Assembly: GCA_039566865.1 (NCBI GenBank)
Contig: CM076955.1
Coordinates: forward strand, 13,661,501-13,725,500
DNA length: 64,000 bases
Origin: Aurelia coerulea
Lineage: Eukaryota > Cnidaria > Scyphozoa > Semaeostomeae > Ulmaridae
Direction: 5' to 3'
Made by a program: the position numbers and the translations under genes. This document shows, one piece after another, positions 38,012 to 50,052 of this stretch (within the stretch, counting starts at the first letter, position 1; the number at the start of each line of letters is the position of its first letter). The notes beneath the pieces were generated by a model. The model was not told where the DNA came from, made no database searches, and saw nothing but the letters and a program-made list of their open reading frames with translations.

Positions 38012-38343
38012 CTTTAAAGGTCGCTATAAAGGTCAAAACTTGGGGGGGGCCCTAAAGTTACCAGTGTGAGTTTAAGAGCTCCCAATCTCTCTTCTAAATC
38101 ACAAAGGACACTAAAAAATAGCTAAATTGGTGCAAAGCAGGAAAAATTCTATTGTTTGTCAGTTTTAAAGGTATTAGGTTTTTTAGATAGATTCATTGTA
38201 AATATAGCATTATCCTCATGTAAATAATTTTAGGTGTAAACAACGTAATGTCTATAAATTCTCGGCTGCCGTGTAAAGTTTTTATACTGAAGAAGATTTT
38301 ATATCGAAACGTTTTTGCGACATCCAACAGTTTTTGTTTTTAT
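38012..38343 (+). mobile_element. Retroelement-like insertion with hammerhead-like motif
   Basis: Flanked by the 15-bp repeat ATGCTATAAAGGTCA (37997-38011 and 38344-38358). Contains CTGAAGAAG, a weak stem and CGAAAC at 38287-38310, the same layout as at 882-910. Probably a truncated Penelope-like element, by inference from the motif and variable-length duplications. Confidence 0.5.
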
Positions 38344-38358
38344 ATGCTATAAAGGTCA

Positions 38359-38730
38359 GTAATGGATTTCGCAGTTTGGAGAATTTCACAGACCATTACA
38401 TCATATACAACATTACACGCAAGGTCGCATTACGTAAAAGATTTCACAGTCTGGCACATTTCACAACTTGAAGTATTTCATAAAGCATTACACAGTTTGA
38501 AGGATTACATACAATGTTGTATTACATGGCATATTTCATTATTTGGAGCATTTCATGGATCATTACATAGTGTAGTATTACTTGTAGCATTATATGGTAT
38601 GTAACATTACTGTTGCATTTCACCGTATGTTCAATATTACATTGCATTACACGATCTGTAACATTTCATAGCCTGTTGCATTACATGGAGGGTTTCAGGT
38701 TGTGTTACACGTTGCATTTCATTACTGTTT
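38359..38730. repeat. Right subterminal degenerate array of the CACTA element
   Basis: Some twenty imperfect units of about 16-20 bp on the plan (C/T)ATT(A/T)CA(C/T)NGT-TG. The reverse complement carries TGTAATGC and GAAATGCAAC, as in the left array. Open frames through it (38362-38604, 38613-38825) are by-products of the repeat. Confidence 0.75.
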
Positions 38731-38745
38731 TACCTGTGAAAAACA

Positions 38746-39313
38746 AACCATCTCGAGATGACTTCGTATTGAACAAGAGATTAGATGCCTCCCCGCGGAA
38801 AATTCCTTCCTTCGCGTGGTCTTGATCCTGGGCAGTAATCGCATTATTTCCGCATCGCAGCGCAGTTTTGTTTGGCGGAGGGCAAGGGAAAGGTACAACA
38901 AGGACACACAAATCCCCAGAAAGGGCAAAACTTCCATGAAATTAACCTACGAATCAAAAGGTTGCACAGAAATTAACTTCGTGTGAGCTCCCCTGCTTGG
39001 TGGGGGGAATGGGCCTAAGCACCATAGGGAAGTAAAAGTTCAAACTTAGATTTCTGAAAGATTTCATGGAATTTTCAAGAGATCATCGATCATTTCAAAG
39101 GAAATTTAGTAGAGATCAGTATTTTTCAGGTCTCATTCAATTTCTTCGATGTATATTTTCATGGGGGCCACATACCCGTATAGTGCTTTCCCCCCACAGC
39201 TAGGGCTGTTTCTGAGAAATATGTCAACAAACCCAGCTAAAATGGTGGGTTCTGATTGGCTGAAAATTTCTGTAAACAAAGCATCTGATTGGGCGAAAAC
39301 GAAATTTCACCCT
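38746..39313 (-). repeat. Right terminal inverted repeat of element X
   Basis: Inverted copy of 39-612, nearly identical over its full length; ends at the target duplication 39314-39322. Confidence 0.8.
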
Positions 39314-39322
39314 GTAGCTAAG

Positions 39323-40675
39323 GGACTGGCCGTTCGTTTATTTCATTTGATATGATTTGATGATTACGAATAAGATGCGCACTGGTTTTCCGAAATGAGT
39401 TGTCTTTGCAATTATTTTGAACGTCAGTGCAATTTGATAAAATGTGTGTTGGGTATGTATCACTGGGTAATTGAATATCAAAGCATTTCGTTTAGGGTAT
39501 TAGTCAAGTTTCTTATATATTTGTTAAGGTCAATAGAATAGTGACATTTAGCGCCGCCCACTAAACGGCACTTGTCCCGAGTATTATTAATCCAGCGAAG
39601 TATTTTATCTGGATTATTATGTAAAAAGCTTATTTAGTATTTAGAATACCTACCTAGAAGAGTTTCACATTTACAGCATTGTAAGGTAAAAAGAGTTTTG
39701 GTTAGAGTATCGGAGAAGTATCTTGTTCAGATTGTTATAGCAGTATCTTATTCAGAGTATCGAAGAAGTATCTTGTTGATTTGCGCTGCGCAGCAGCAGC
39801 AAATCTTTAAAATAGGCTCGTAGGCTCGATGAACGAACGTTGACATGGCGCGCATAACTAAACATACAGTGAACATTCCATGGTTTCAGCCAATGACATT
39901 CCTAGAAAACAGACGCATGTTTACTGCGTTCAGGATTGACGTCATCGGAAGTTGTCATCCATTGTTGTCCACATACGTCACAAAATTTTAAGCGCGTGCA
40001 GGAGGAAGTGATTAGGAAGTGACAGTCCATTCATTGGATGTTTTTGATTGATTAAAATTGGCATGTCTGCAGAGGTTTTTGGCATCAAATTTGGAGACCA
40101 GAGAAAGATCAGGGCGGGGCAGTTGGGTTGTGTTGTGAGACGCGTAGGTTGTGGAAGTTTCCCAGTCAATGAGCAACGAGAGAGCAAGTGTCCGAAGTAA
40201 GTCCCGTTTTGGCGCTAATGCAGTTTCGCAGTCTCCCTGCTCTCATGCACATTCATTATCATTCCTGCACAGTTTGCAACAAAACTTCATTTGTAACAAT
40301 ACATATACATATGACATAATCTTCACCCTTGCGTCTATCCTCAAAATACTGTCGCAGTTCACAGCGCAAATCTTCAGATAGCAATATCTCTTGTTTAGAT
40401 TATTATAGCAGTCTCTTATTTAGAGTATCGGAGAAGTATCTTGTTGCAGCGCAGCGGTAGCGGAGCTGCGATTTAAATGAGACTTACTTCCAAAAACACG
40501 GGTGCCTATATATGTTAGCAAAGGAGCATAGAGCCATGACTCTTATTAGGCCTTTGTTTTCTGCATCGGTGTGAACAAAGGAGCGCCGAGAGCCATGACT
40601 CCTAGGCGTTTGTTTTCCGCATCGGTTATGCTTACTCCAAGCCTGCCTGCCATCTTCCACCCTCCTTCGAATTTT
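39323..40675. other. Non-coding region with dispersed short repeats
   Basis: No recognisable gene. Carries several copies of a degenerate 25-30-bp unit around GAGTATCGGAGAAGTATCTT (39703-39780, 40405-40445) that recurs at 45120-45310. A few short open frames have no domain. Confidence 0.5.
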
Positions 40676-43647
40676 GATTAAAGGCCCCCATTAGACATGT
40701 TTGAAGAATGAGATCATGCACGTAGCTTGCCTCAAAATGACAGACTATTCATTTGCAATTGCAACTGTTTAACGCACGATTTAGTTATGTTTACTTCTCA
40801 CTTTGTTTCATTGTGAAGGAAATCGGATATCTATCGGCACTCACACTATTTTCTTCTATATATCACATTTTACCGTCAAAAATTAGATGTATATTAAAGT
40901 TCCCTTCTTACGAAAAAAGTACCTTTAAATTGCCGTGCCCCTCCAAGTTTAAGATGCTTCCTACTGCTCTGAGTTCAACTGAAGGATGGCCGACAATATT
41001 GACAAACTATTTACTTTATCCTAACAAGAGTTGCCACTATAACAGTGCCCACACTTGTTTATTGACAGTATTATATGGGTTTGTTCCATATCGAGGATTT
41101 CAAACAGTAAGGGCAGTGTGCCAGGTCAAAGAGGTCAAATTTTGAAAATTGCCTTGTAATGAGTTGGCCGCTGGATTAATGTTAGGAGCAAGTAGTAGTG
41201 ATTAGCCTTAATGAGGAAATGTGTATTGGCAACTTCGCCAAAGTTCATTGTTGGCCCAAATATATCAGAGTTGTTTTGATTGTATACATTAAGAATGCCT
41301 ATAAATATCTCAGATGCTTCGCTGATTGTTTCGATTGTGTGCACAAATAATTCCCATTGTTACAACATTCCTGATTCCTGGTACTATACCTATCTATATG
41401 TCTATATGTCTATATGTCTATATATATAGGTGTATTCCTTCCGGTTGGAGCAAAAGCCCCTGCATAATGTTTTCATTCTTCAAACATAATTAAAGGCCCC
41501 CATTAGCCATGTTTGAAGAATGAGATCATGCACATAGCTTGCCTCAAAGTAATAGAATATCTATTTGCAATTGCAATGCATGATTTAGTTCATATCAAAA
41601 TGGATGTAGCCTAATAACGAGCCCACTTGATGAAGCAGATCAGATTTCGTTATATGCATCAGATTTATTACATTAGATGTAGCGAGAGTTCAGAGACGTA
41701 GAAACTAGTGGGACACAGGGGGCACGTGCTCCACAAGATTTTGCAAAAAACCAAAACGTATAATTTTTGTCTCAGGATGTGCCCCTTTTAAAGACTAATG
41801 CGGACAGAAAGTAGTTTAATTATGTTATTATTTACTTCTTGATTTGGTTATGTTTACTTCTGATTTTGTTTCATTGCGAAGGAAATCGTATATCTATCAG
41901 CATTCATACTATTTTCTCCTATATATAACATTTTTCCCGTCGAAAATCTGATGTATATTAAAATGCCCTTCTTATGAAAAAAGTGCCCTTAAATTGCCAT
42001 GCCCCTCCAAGTTTAAGATGCTTCCTACTGCTCTGATAAAAACTAAAGGATGGCCGACAATATTGTATTGGCAAATTGTTTGCAATTCCTGACAAGAGCT
42101 GCCACTATAACAGTGCCACACTTGCTTCTTGATAGTATAATATGGGTTTGTTGGTTCCCTTGGCAACAGCTATCTATATCGAAGATTTCAAACAGTAAGG
42201 GCAGTGTGCCAGGTCAAAGAGGTCAAATTTTGAAAATTGCCTTGTAACGAGTTGGCAGCTCGATTAATGTTAGGAGCAAGAAGTAATTAGCCTTAACGAG
42301 GAAATGTCAGTTGGCAACTACGCCAAATTTGATTGTTAGCCCAAAAGATCTCTGAATTGTTTTCATTGTACACATTAACAATGCCAATAAATATCTCAAA
42401 TGCTTCGCTGATTGTTTCGATTATCTTCATAAATAATGCCTATTGTTACAACATTCCTGATTCCTGGTACTATACCTATATGTCTATATGTCTATATATA
42501 TATAGGTGTATTCCTTCCGGTTGGAGCAAAAGCCCCTGCATAATGTTTTCATTCTTCAAACATAATTAAAGGCCCCCATTAGCCATGTTTGAAGAATGAG
42601 ATCATGCACATAGTTGCCTCAAAGTAATAGAATATTTATTTGCAATTGCAATGCACGACTTAGTTTATATCAAAATGGCTGTAGCTTAATAACGAGCCCA
42701 CTTGATGAAGCAGACCAAATAATTTCTTGATATGCATCAGAACTATTACATTAGATAAAGCCAGAGTCGAGAGACGTAGGAACCGGGGGGCAGTAGGGGT
42801 GCGTGCCCCCAAAGTTTTATCAATAAACCAAAAAGTGCCCTTTTGCCTCAGGATGTGCCCCTTTTGAAGACCAATGCGGACAGAAAGTCGCTTTAACATT
42901 GCTTATATTTACTGTGTGATCAAGTTATGTATACTTCTCATTTTGTTTCATTGTGAAGAACATCAGATATAGCAGCATTCGCACTATTTTCTTCTATATA
43001 TCATATTTTTACCGTCAAAAATTTGACGTATATCAAAGTGCCCTTCTTACGAAAAAAGTGCCATTGAAATGATGTGCCCCTCCAAGTTTAAGATGCTTCC
43101 TACTGCCCAGAGTGAAACTAAAGGATGGCCGCCAATATTGACAAATTGTTTACTTTATCCTGACAAGAGTTGCCACTATAACAGTGCCACAATTGTTTCT
43201 TGATAGTATTATATGGGTTGGTAGGTTCCCTTGTTAACAGTTATCGATATTGAAGATTTTTCAAACAGTAAGGGCAGTGTGCCAGGTCAAAGAGGTCAAA
43301 TTTTGAAGATTGCCTTGTAATGAGTTGGCAGCTCCATTAATTTTGGGAGCAAGTAGTAATTAGTCTTAATGAGGAAATGTGAATTTGCAACTTCGCCAAA
43401 GTTCATTGTTGGCCCAAATATATCAGAATTTTTTTGATTGTATACATTAACAATGTCTATAAATATCTCAGATGCTTCGCTGATTGTTTCGATTGTGTAC
43501 ACAAATAATGCCCTTTGTTACAACATTCCTGATTCCTGGTACTATACCTATCTATATGTCTATATGTCTATATGTCTATATATATAGGTGTATTCCTTCC
43601 GGTTGGAGAAAAGCCCCTCCATAATGTTTTCATTCTTCAAACATAAA
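40676..43647. repeat. Macrosatellite: three tandem units of about 1 kb
   Basis: Units start at about 40676, 41488 and 42563, each with TTAAAGGCCCCCATTAG. Each ends with a TATATGTC microsatellite, GGTGTATTCCTTCCGGTTGG and TTTTCATTCTTCAAACATA. Units 2 and 3 are about 1.07 kb; unit 1 lacks some 260 bp in its first half. Short frames recur in register (41135-41344, 43296-43502) because of the tandem copies and are not convincing genes. Confidence 0.8.
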
Positions 43648-45119
43648 AAGGAAGCTGGCTACATTGCACTGCAATTTGAGAAGAAGAAGGGACTTCACAC
43701 ACTTAGGTACGTATCAAAATTTGCCTCTATATCATTATTGCAAATATGAGAGACTTTCTTTTTATCCTCTCTTCGCGGGCCTCGGCCTAGGCGTTGTTGA
43801 CATTTCTCGTCCTTGCACAAACAAAATATGCTGAGTACTACACCCGGCAGGGGATGAATAAAGGAAAAATGTTCAAAATTGAGACGAAGAATCTCAAGAA
43901 ATGGTTAGGTTAGGCCATTTATGTTTACAGTAAAACCTTATTCAATTTCTGTTTTTGTTGCAGGACCAAAGAATTGCCTGTTCAACTTCCTGTGATGCAG
44001 GGATTGGATCTGCATTCATGCTAAGTAAAACACAGTAGGGGAGTCATCATATAAAACAATCTGTTGCGGGATGGACAATTGACAGTTGTCAAGACAAAAC
44101 ATTGCCTACGCATACAAAGCCTGTTTTTCGACATTTTTGGAATTCAACATTGAACAGTTTGTTGTGATGATACAACTGTTTCATCATTCCTGTTAATGCA
44201 ATGTAGTTAGTTGCAATGCAATTAATATCAATGTAGTTGGATGGAGCAAACAATGAACAATAAGTGAAAGTTAATTACAAGAAAATGATCAAAACCAGTG
44301 ATGCAGATATGATTGAAATGGCGTCTATGGCGGAATGTTCTTTCAACCGGACCCTACGACCCCGCGACCCCGGATCATACGACCATAGGACCATATGATC
44401 CTACAACCCAAGTTTTATTATTTAGCTGACAACATTTTATCATTATCTATAATAACTATTTATTTTATTTATGTTGGATCATTTAGAATTTATTTTGCTG
44501 TGATAGAGATCCATCAAGCTATTTGTGCGATCAGTTTTTAAAACGTAAACATTTTACATAACTGCTCGTCAGTAACCTTTGTCATGCGAACAATTTGACT
44601 AGTTTCGAGTCGGTGAAGCTATATTGTAAACGAGAGAAAATGTTGCTCTGAGACTGAATTAGAAGGCTGAGCAACCCTTGTATTGTATACAATTCAGCCC
44701 GCTTGGAAAATTTCACTTATTTTTATGACTTTAAAACTTACACATGCATGACTTTGCTTTCTTTTGTTTGAATCAAGCAAAGAAGCCTATAGTTCTAGAT
44801 ATTGAACAGAGATATTCAGGGACGTAGGAACTTCAAAGGCACTTTTTCATAAGAAGGGCACTTTAATATAGATCGGATTTTAATGATAAGAATGTGATAC
44901 ATGGCAGAAAATAATACCACAAGATTACTTGGGATTCCTTACTGATAATTACCTAATTTTTGGAATTGTCCTTTAATTCGAATCTTCCCTTGCAAAATCC
45001 GCCCTTATGGGGGGGGGGCGCAGATAACTGCTCGTGAATGGTAGTGAGTAACCACCCCCCTCTAACGTTGGCAGACTATTCTTCTGAGCTGCACTCACTT
45101 AACTCCGTTAACAGCTAGT
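43648..45119. other. No gene recognised
   Basis: Contains a short degenerate CGACCCC/GACCATA-rich stretch at 44345-44410. Otherwise AT-rich with no notable open frame. Confidence 0.4.
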
Positions 45120-45310
45120 TTATTATTATAGCAGTATCTTAATTAGAGTATCAGAGAAGTTATCTTGTTTAGAGTATAGGAGTATCTTGTTTAGATTTCA
45201 TGGAAGTATTTTATTTAGAATATCGGAGAAGTATCTTGTTTAGAGTATAGAAGTATCTTGTTAAGTAGTAAGTACAAGTATCTTATTTGGAGTATTAGAG
45301 AAGTATTTTA
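45120..45310. repeat. Degenerate short tandem repeat
   Basis: Six to seven imperfect copies of a unit around AGAGTATCGGAGAAGTATCT followed by TGTTT; related copies lie at 39590-39780 and 40385-40450. Confidence 0.65.
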
Positions 45311-45759
45311 TCTGCCATATTAAAGCGTTGTAGTAGAAAGTGTATGAAAATCGAAGTAAATTAGTTGTTTACCATAATGACTCTCTAAAAAACCCCTCCC
45401 TCCTAACCCCAATTTTTTTGATAAGCCCCACGCTAACCCAGGGAAAGAGTTTGACGATATTTTCATGATTGTATTGATAGAGCTCTGAAATTGCTGCACT
45501 TCTCTTTCAGGAAAAAATAAGACTGAAGACAACGATTGAAAGAAGAAAACATACAGAAACAATGTTCATAGAATTATAGGGACCAGTACAGAAACAATCT
45601 ACAACCTATGCAATTCGGAAGCATGTATTTTTCATAATAATCCATTGCTTTGCCTTCTTGAAGTACAACTTCTGATGTTCCGGTCTCAATTGCCAATTTG
45701 CAATTGCCAATTTGCAATGCGTATGTTAAACATTAATGTTCTCAACTGTTCTGATTATG

Positions 45760-46130
45760 GACGCTTTCCCTGCTTTTCCTCAATTTTTTAGGAATTTCTG
45801 CTAATTTATGTGATTATAGCTTTCCTGGGAATTCCCTCGGTTCCTACGAGTACCAGCTTTCCCAGCTTTCCCGGCTTATCTAATCCCAGCTTTCCCGGGA
45901 GTTTTGCTCATTTCCCCAACTTTCCCAGCTTTCCCGGGAATTACCGATCCGAGGTTCCTGTAAGTCCCAGCTTTCCCGGGAATTTCCCGGGAAATTATGT
46001 ACAGATTTCAATGCAAATTGATCCCTGCTTTCCCAGGAATTTACTCATTTCCCCAGCTTTTAAGTTTACTGGGAAAGCTGGGAATCGATCTCAGAAAAAT
46101 TCCGGGAATTTCCTGGGATTGTCCCAGTTT
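45760..46130. repeat. CCCAGCTTTCCCGGGAATT minisatellite
   Basis: About fifteen degenerate copies, the last few inverted (CTGGGAAAGCTGGGA, TTCCGGGAATTTCCTGGGA). The unit contains CCCGGG and is close to self-complementary. The Ser/Phe/Pro/Gly-rich open frame 45810-46145 reads straight through it and is not a gene. Confidence 0.75.
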
Positions 46131-46149
46131 TCTTCGTGCGGGTGAGCAT

Positions 46150-47136
46150 AATCATAGCATGGGATTATTGTCAAGCTTGATTAAGGAGAATTTTGAGCAA
46201 ATTTTCGAAAATTTTGAGTTGGTCTTTTCTAACGTAAAATTCATCTTAGAATCGGATTCTAAAACTTTCAAGTTCATCCCATTGCTTGTTTGGCCGCTTT
46301 TTGGAATTTTTTAAGTACCACTCCCATACTTGGTGCTTAGCAACCGCATAACAACCATAAAATATCAACAGTTGGCACCCAAAAAGCACCCCTCTTTCCT
46401 CCAGAGAAACATTTTCTGGTTTGCATCCCTGTGTTTGATCTCCAGCCTTGTTGGCTCCCTGTGTTACATACGGGATATTTTTCCACATGACAGTGGAAGA
46501 AAGGTTGAAATTTTAACCTGGCCTGATGCATGAAGATCTTGCCTTCTGAAAGCTTTGTGAAATGGGTTCAAAAAGAATTAAAGGTGCAGAAAGATACATA
46601 AACTCCATGGCAATCAAGCTGTTGATAATTTGGAAAAGAAACCATTGCACAAGGACGCTTCAAGTGAGCCAGTTGAAGTCAGTTGGGTTTGTTTATCTTC
46701 GAAAATTTAGGCCTTTATTTGGCTGACTGATAGGCCTATTTGGGACTTGGAGAAGAGAAGCTTAAATGGAACAATTCAATGGACCTGTCTGTTATCGTAT
46801 AAGACCTGCAATTACATCTAGAGTTAGTGCAAGTAAATGTGACAGTGCAGCAGTGCCTCCATGGACACTCGTAGTCATTGAAGCTCTGAAAACCAACGAA
46901 GTTGTGATGTTGAATGAAATGCAGATCCAGCACGAGCAGTAGTGAAATGCCAAACCTTGAACTTGAACCACTAAGCCCAATAATTGCTGGAGATATTTTG
47001 ATTAATTTTGGCTGATTTTTCAGATTTGAGGCTCTCAATAATGAAATGATATGCACTTCAAAACGAAGGAGAATGTTAAAAGGAATATGCTTGAAACCAG
47101 ACTGCTTTTTATATTGTGTGTGTGGGAAGATAAAGT
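46150..47136. other. No gene recognised
   Basis: Overlapping short open frames on both strands without domains or splice structure. Confidence 0.4.
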
Positions 47137-47457
47137 GTAACAAAGGAAGAACAATAGAAGCATTGTCTTTAAAACCATAGTCAAGTACGCATCTCGTGTG
47201 TGCACTTTGCAAACTTAACAGTTTGAGCTGGAAGTTTGGCTGAATGAAGCAGTAACTCAGTTGAATAATAGACCATGATATCTATATAAAGCATAACAAA
47301 GAAATAACAAAGGAAGAACAATATAATCATTGTTTTTAAAACAATAACCAGGTACGCATCGCATGTGTGCACTTTGCAAACTTAGCAGTCTTGGCTTGAA
47401 GTTCTGCTGAATTATGCAGTAACTCAGTTCAATAATGGACCATGATATCTATAAGCA
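47137..47457. repeat. Tandem duplication of about 170 bp
   Basis: Two diverged copies, each from AACAAAGGAAGAACAATA to GACCATGATATCTATA, with GTGTGCACTTTGCAAACTTA in the middle. Confidence 0.7.
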
Positions 47458-48061
47458 CTTTGGTATTGGTCCATCAGTTGCCGCCCTCTTAAACGATCAC
47501 AGAAAATAACAGCACAGAGAAAGAGGAACATTGAAAAACTTGCATAAATAATGACAAAGGCAAGAGAGAGACAATGAAATGTGTAAAAAAGGCATATTAA
47601 AACAGACAAATGGTTTGAAGGGGGAGAATTCTTTGCATCTGGGAGTTTCTTGTCTGTAAATATGTATGCAAACTTTAACTTGATTTTGCCGAAATATGTG
47701 TTTTGCAGTAATTGCGTAATTTTGAAGAAAGATATCACCAGAACCAGATGAGCTATTGAAATGAAATTTGGAATGCATGTATCTTAGTCCCTTGTGAAGG
47801 GCAAGGACCAAGAAAATGGGGGCTAGCTTGGATGCTTTAGCAACATGAAGCCTTTAAAACTGAGATAAATGAATCAATTTTAGAAATTTTGATGTACTTC
47901 CTTAATTTCCTTTGTTCAACAAACATTTTGAAAAAAAATTCTGGTCTGTGCCCTAGAGTATGGTTTGATCTAGTTATACAGAAAATCTCATCAAAATCAA
48001 ACATATGAGCTAAGAGCTGTGTTTATTTGAAAACATGCACCTTTTGGGCCCATTATTTTGC
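47458..48061. other. No gene recognised
   Basis: AT-rich, short overlapping minus-strand frames only. Confidence 0.4.
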
Positions 48062-48066
48062 TGATG

Positions 48067-49577
48067 CACAGTGTTCCAGGGCATGTAATTAATATGAAAA
48101 ATGAAAGTATCAGAATTGTACCAAACTGATTTTTCTATTGTTCACCGTAGCCTGAGGAATGTCAAAACCCAAAAAAATTTCAAATCGGACAATCTAGTGC
48201 TGAGAAAACATTATTTCAAGTTAGGCCTAAAAAGTGTACTTCAGGCTTCTTTCTAAGCACAGCAAGACCACAAAATAGTACTAAGTTTCAAATTCAAATT
48301 TCTTGGCTTGCACTCACCCGATTTTCATGATCTTTGATTTGTTCAACAGATTAAACCTTGCAATGTATGTAGTGAAAAAGTGGATTGAAAATTTTATCTT
48401 GGGATGCTGAAATTTTGCGAATTCATAGTGGTAACAAAACGTTAAAAAAACTAAAACTGAATCACGAAGCGCTTCTTCAACATTAAAAACAAAAAATATA
48501 TGTTTCAGAATTCTCGGAAAGTCTATTGTAAAATCAAGTTTAAGCTATTGGCAACACGTTTGCAAAACGGCTTAGTAGAATACGCTCTCAAATAATTTTG
48601 GCGAATTTTTCACGAAGACCAGTTTTGCACCTTTTCAGAGTAAAAAATTGCATTTTTATGACGAAAACCTATTAGCAAAGGCAATATTTCATCATATCTC
48701 CACAATTTCAAATACATGCTTTTTAGCAATAGTAGTATAAAGTATTTTTACATAATTAACTAATTTCTAGGGGTTTTTAAAACATGCAGCCAACTCTACA
48801 ATGATTTGTTATATCCCAAGGTGAAACATGCGCCTAGTAACATCGAAAAACAGAACAAACACTAAAATAGATACCTAATATGATTAGGGAGTTGATCTCT
48901 AACCTCCTTTTGACTATAAGAGGGAAATATTTGTTTCATTGAACATCTAGTTCAGTCTATAGTACAGTGGCAAATACAGACAGAATTTGCTAAGAAAAGG
49001 CTTCTTCTTCACTGGCCTTCGTGAAAAATTCGCCAAAATTAGTTGAGAGCTTATTCTACTTAGCCCTTTTGCAAAAATGTTCCCAATAGGTTAAACGTGA
49101 TTCTGCAATAGGCTTTACGAGAGTTCTGAAACATAGATTTTTTGTTTTCAATGTTGAAGGAGCGTTTCGTGATTCAGTTTTAGTTTTTATGAACGATTGG
49201 TTACCATTATGGATTTGAAAAATTTGCACATCCCAAGATGAAATTTTCAATCGACCTTTTCAGTACATATTCTGCAGCGTTCAATCTGTCAAACAAAACA
49301 AAGATCATGAAAATCGAATGAGTGCAAGCCAAGAAATTTGAATTTGAAACTTAGTGCTATTTTGTGGCCTTGCTGTGCTACAAAAGAAGCCTGCAGTACA
49401 CTTTTTAGGCCGAACTTGAAATGATATTTTCTCAGCACTAAATTGTCCGATTTGAAAATTTTTGCGTCTTGATATACCTCAGGCTACCGTTGAATATAGA
49501 AAAATCAGTTTTGTACAATTCTGAAATTTTCATTTTTTGGCATTAATTACACTAAAACGGAAATCTGGATCACAGTG
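48067..49577. mobile_element. Foldback element with Transib/RSS-like termini
   Basis: Arms 48067-48630 and about 49010-49577 are inverted copies. The left end is CACAGTGTTCC and the right end, complemented, is CACTGTGATCC. The flanking direct repeat is TGATG (48062-48066 and 49578-49582). Transib elements have 5-bp duplications and termini resembling the RSS heptamer CACAGTG; this element fits both. No transposase frame, so it is non-autonomous. Confidence 0.65.
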
Positions 49578-49812
49578 TGATGATGTCATAATTATGCAAA
49601 TTTATGAAAATTTTCAACTGAAAAATTATTTTTATTTCATCACTTACCTATATCAATAATTTGATGTAGTCAAACTAAGCCTGTCTTGATTATTGTCAAG
49701 CTTGATTAAGCTCTATTCATATTGCGCAAACTTGCAAAAATTGTGTCAACACACCCAATTCAAGCTCCTTCAAGCCAAAATCATGCTCCTGTCAAGCTTG
49801 CACAAGCTGCAG

Positions 49813-50022
49813 CACAGGGACCCCAGGAAATTGAATAACGCTCCCCCAATGATAAAGCCCTGTAGCCTCCTTTTCGATTGCGAAGCTATGACGTAATGCC
49901 TTTCATCAGAAATCGAAAGCGAGGCGCGTGAAAGGCAATACGTCATAGCTTCGCTATCGCAAAGGAGGCTACGGGGCTTTATCATTGGGAGGGGCGTTAT
50001 TTAATGTCCTGGGGTCCCTGTG
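49813..50022. mobile_element. Palindromic MITE upstream of the first LRRC8-like gene
   Basis: Arms of about 95 bp (ends CACAGGGACCCCAGGA / complement) around a short centre; direct repeat GCTGCAG at 49806-49812 and 50023-50029. Lies about 320 bp before the start codon. Confidence 0.75.
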
Positions 50023-50052
50023 GCTGCAGGCTGAATTTTTTCTTAAAGGTGC

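Larger units (their letters stand above)
23595..38738. mobile_element. CACTA (EnSpm) transposon with two divergent genes, 15 kb
   Basis: The ends read CACAGGTAAAACTGG (left) and the complement of CACAGGTAAAACAGT (right). Immediately inside each end is an array built on TGTAATGCAACA and GAAATGCAACA, in inverted orientation relative to each other (23610-24080 and 38350-38730), as expected of CACTA subterminal repeats. Between them are a CACTA-type transposase (minus) and a Ulp1-like gene (plus) transcribed from a shared 261-bp region. Later insertions inside are a LINE tail (24401-24872), a palindromic MITE (37329-37916) and a short retroelement-like piece (38012-38343). No 3-bp target duplication is visible (flanks TGCC and AAAA), so one flank may be rearranged. 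Confidence 0.7.
39..39313. mobile_element. Composite long-TIR DNA transposon X (39 kb with nested insertions)
   Basis: An approximately 570-bp sequence at 39-612 recurs almost unchanged in inverted orientation at 38746-39313. The outermost bases (left AAGGGTGAATTTCG, right the complement of AGGGTGAAATTTCG) are flanked by the same direct repeat, GTAGCTAAG, at 30-38 and 39314-39322. This is the signature of one transposon with long terminal inverted repeats and a 9-bp target duplication, as in Mutator-like elements. Removing the nested elements (614-12603, 12645-18035, 23595-38738) leaves about 6.7 kb. In it the stop codon of the DUF6589/RING gene lies only about 110 bp from the left TIR, so that gene is the best candidate for X's own gene. 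The alternative is two unrelated copies of a dispersed repeat lying in opposite orientation; the matching 9-bp flanks argue against that. Confidence 0.7.

Noticed and set aside
45810..46145. Ser/Phe/Pro/Gly-rich open frame (SFPSFPG repeats)
   Set aside because: Translation of the CCCAGCTTTCCCGGG minisatellite; orientation flips inside it and no start or splice context.
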